NCBI GenBank assembly: GCA_016715885.1 | Contig: JADJXL010000008.1 | Span: 62,001-126,000 of the forward strand | DNA length: 64,000 nucleotides | Reading direction: 5' to 3' | Origin: Polyangiaceae bacterium | GTDB taxonomy: Bacteria > Myxococcota_A > Polyangia > Polyangiales > Polyangiaceae | In this document: positions 62,421 through 64,000 of the stretch, in pieces | How positions within the stretch are numbered: the stretch's first letter is position 1 | Layout: the number at the start of each line of letters is the position of its first letter | Position numbers and translations under genes: made by a program | The notes under the pieces: model-generated | The model's database searches: none | What the model saw: the letters and a program-made list of their open reading frames with translations, nothing else | Told to the model about the DNA's origin: nothing

Positions 62421-63304
62421 TCATCGTGCATCCACGAGATGAGCTCGCGCCCACCAGTAATCGTCGAGGTCACGCCGTTCGACCCGGCCAAACCCGGCCG
62501 CGCGAAGCTCGTTCTCCCAGGTTTCGATGGGCTGTTCGTACGTCGTCCGCGCCGCGCTGCGGTCGAAGTTGCCGAAGAACACGGGCATCAAAAACCCCTG
62601 GGCCACGAGTCCGCCATCCCCCGCATATTCGAGCAGCCCCTTTTCGTAGCGATCGACCACGTACGTCACGTGCTCGGGCGAATACATGTCGGCAAACACG
62701 GGCACGTCGAATTCTGCAATCAAAAGACGACCAACCTTCCGGCGAAGCCATACGAAAAGCGGCGCGCGCTCTGCGGGAGGGATATTGTGCAAGCTGAACG
62801 TGGCCTGGGCGAGGTCCCAACACGCGGCCGCGTCGTCGCGCACGAATTGCTGAAGCGTCACGTTCGCCGCCTCGTGCGTAATGCCTCGCCCACGAAGCGC
62901 CGCGAGGGTCGATTCGAGCATCGCGGCCGAAGGTTCGACGAGCGTCACGCGTCGAATGCAATCGTTCAAGGCTGGTAAAAGGGCGAGGCCGTCGCCGACG
63001 TACCGATATCGAGCAAGTCGGCCCCCTGGAAGGCGCTATACACGTCGCCGAGCGCCGCGCTGGTCGCTCGATAGAGGCGCGTATTGCTGCCCCCGCGAAT
63101 GAAGGCGCCGAACGCCTCGCCCGTGACGTAAACCCCGCTTTTGCCATCGACGACGACCCGCGCGAGGTATACCGCAGCCTCGCGAAACACGCTGCTCGCA
63201 GGGTCGAGCTCCGCGGCGCGACGAGCATGCTCCGCAGCCTCCGCGAACCGGCCGTCCCCGAAAGCGACGACCGAGAGGTAAAATGGCTCCATTGCGCCGT
63301 TCAT
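62421..63304 (-). pseudogene. SAM-dependent methyltransferase with TPR-like N-terminus, one frameshift
   Basis: From 63304 the first ~100 codons include a TPR-like stretch (GRFAEAAEHARRAAELDPAS) and RATSAALGDVYSAFQGADLL. At about 62980 a one-base shift interrupts motif I; corrected, it reads LLDIG.VGDGLALLPALND, followed by IRRVTLVEPSAAMLESTLAA, DLAQATFSLHNIPPAERAPL and RLLIAEFDVPVFADMYSPEH. This is a class I methyltransferase of ~290 codons. The substrate is unknown. It is transcribed towards the two small peptide genes. Confidence 0.75.
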
Positions 63305-63781
63305 GATCGATGACCTCGCCTCCAACCCTCGAAAATTGAATACCGACCTGGCTCATTCCAAAAACGACCCTTCCATCGACCACTCGAACTCGTCTCATTT
63401 TCAACAAGACCCTGTTTGTTGAAAATGAACCCGACCGAAGTGGTCGGAGCAACCTTCGTTCGCGTGTTGAGGTCGGCCCCAACGGGCGATGGAAGGTTTG
63501 TTTGTGGATTTTGCTTTCCCTCGAATGCCGTTCGACCCTTCTTTGGGCGACTGAGGCGGGGCTCGGTCGACGAACGAAGGGTCGATGGGCGATTGGGGAC
63601 GGCTTCGATCGAGGTTCGAAGGGTGTATTTGCGTTTTGGGCTTCCGAATTGTTCGCCGCCGGCTTTTTTCCGGCGCTTCGAGCTGGGCATCGGGGATCGC
63701 AACCGCCGTGCCAGCGCCCGAGCCCCTCGCAACGGGGTTATCGCCGCGTCCGCGTGAGAACGTCGTCGCAGCCACCGTCAA
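63305..63781. other. Region without a convincing gene
   Basis: 477 bases. Several frames on both strands stay open for 110-145 codons, but composition is Arg/Ser/Pro-rich and changes by frame without a ribosome site. Short blocks with CGAACGAAGGGTCGATGG and GGTTCGAAGGGTG recur around 63560-63630, hinting at a decayed repeat region. Function not resolved. Confidence 0.4.
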
Positions 63782-64000
63782 CTACCGAAAGACGTCGTCG
63801 GCCGTCGATGCATCGATGGCGTTGTCGAACCAGCGGTCGAGCACTTGGCGGTCTTCGCAGGTGCGGATACGCGATTGCTGTTCGCCGCTCAGGACCAACC
63901 CTCGACGTGCGGCTAGTCGGAAAATTTTCTCTCGATCGGCCTTGACTTCGCCAGCACGGAAGCCCTCGTCCTTCGCCTCTTGGTAAATGTACTTCCCCAG
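63782..64000 (-). CDS. Rpn/DUF4351-like nuclease, C-terminal end
   Basis: The last 72 codons of a gene that enters from beyond the window edge, ending at TAG 63782-63784. The peptide reads YIYQEAKDEGFRAGEVKADR, then LAARRGLVLSGEQQSRIRTC and EDRQVLDRWFDNAIDASTAD, the helical tail typical of Rpn-family (PD-(D/E)XK, recombination-promoting) proteins, which ends with a W..x.A..A.....VF element. The catalytic domain lies outside the window. Identification by C-terminal pattern only. Confidence 0.6.
   Translation of the reverse strand: MGKYIYQEAKDEGFRAGEVKADREKIFRLAARRGLVLSGEQQSRIRTCEDRQVLDRWFDNAIDASTADDVFR

Noticed and set aside
1..64000. CRISPR array or tRNA/rRNA genes
   Set aside because: No regularly spaced repeat-spacer pattern and no convincing tRNA cloverleaf or rRNA segment was found by eye; the 22-bp and 42-bp repeats are tandem without spacers.

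Overview
The window is about 60% GC and looks like a chromosome segment of a large-genome myxobacterium (Polyangiales / Sorangium-Polyangium-like). The signs are secreted lipoproteins with long Gly/Ser linkers after the lipid-attachment cysteine, FG-GAP, kelch and Cys-rich surface proteins, a MYXO-CTERM-like protein tail, an RpoH-like sigma factor, a DUF4388-DnaJ fusion and a DUF6310-type protein. This assignment is inference from content; no rRNA or tRNA gene was seen.

Layout. 1-11.4 kb: the 5' part of a sirtuin gene, two lipoproteins, a flavin reductase, a tightly coupled operon encoding a GAF-like protein, a signal-less subtilisin-like protease and a TPR protein, then DUF4388-DnaJ, kelch and cysteine-protease-like proteins. 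11.4-17.7 kb is core genome: a long palindrome, the RNase P RNA gene with its promoter and terminator, a sigma factor, an A-type Fe-S carrier, and a cobalamin methionine synthase whose reactivation domain is a separate upstream gene, followed by a DJ-1/PfpI protein. 17.6-25.9 kb is accessory: an ATGA-coupled DUF4365 pair with a visible promoter, a SEC-C protein, an AAA/PD-(D/E)XK protein, two orphan genes, a PAS gene cut off by a PIN-type toxin-antitoxin module, and a perfect 75-bp repeat that copies the end of a transporter gene. 25.8-31.2 kb is a purine module: a BmpC/YufPQ-like ABC importer (ATPase and two permeases) divergent from a cytochrome-c-tailed urate hydroxylase and a deoxyribosyltransferase-like gene.

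31.6-49.5 kb holds many genes broken by one or more single-base frameshifts: REP-associated transposase, SUKH-like protein, YwbE, alpha/beta hydrolase, methyltransferase, AAC(3), TspO, secreted subtilase, roadblock-like protein, HEWGH protein, P450 and a lipoprotein. Several shifts cancel each other inside one gene, so local sequence error is at least as likely as decay. 49.7-54.3 kb is bracketed by an imperfect direct repeat of the end of an FG-GAP lipoprotein gene. It contains a coiled-coil protein, a G-rich tract, an orphan helical protein and an ABC-type ATPase/small-partner gene pair that resembles a two-gene defence module.

54.2-64 kb: FG-GAP and Cys-rich lipoproteins transcribed divergently from starts only 12 bp apart, an RsbR-type PAS-STAS protein, a DUF6310-like protein with an in-frame stop near its end, an ankyrin gene truncated by an IS1634-family insertion sequence, two tandem very short peptide genes that share the leader MKTKTSVKAG, a frameshifted methyltransferase, and the C-terminal end of an Rpn/DUF4351-like nuclease.

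The best candidates for undescribed systems are the GAF-subtilase-TPR operon, the ATPase/partner pair in the repeat-flanked segment, the tandem MKTKTSVKAG peptides, and the apparently inactivated DUF6310/ankyrin pair.
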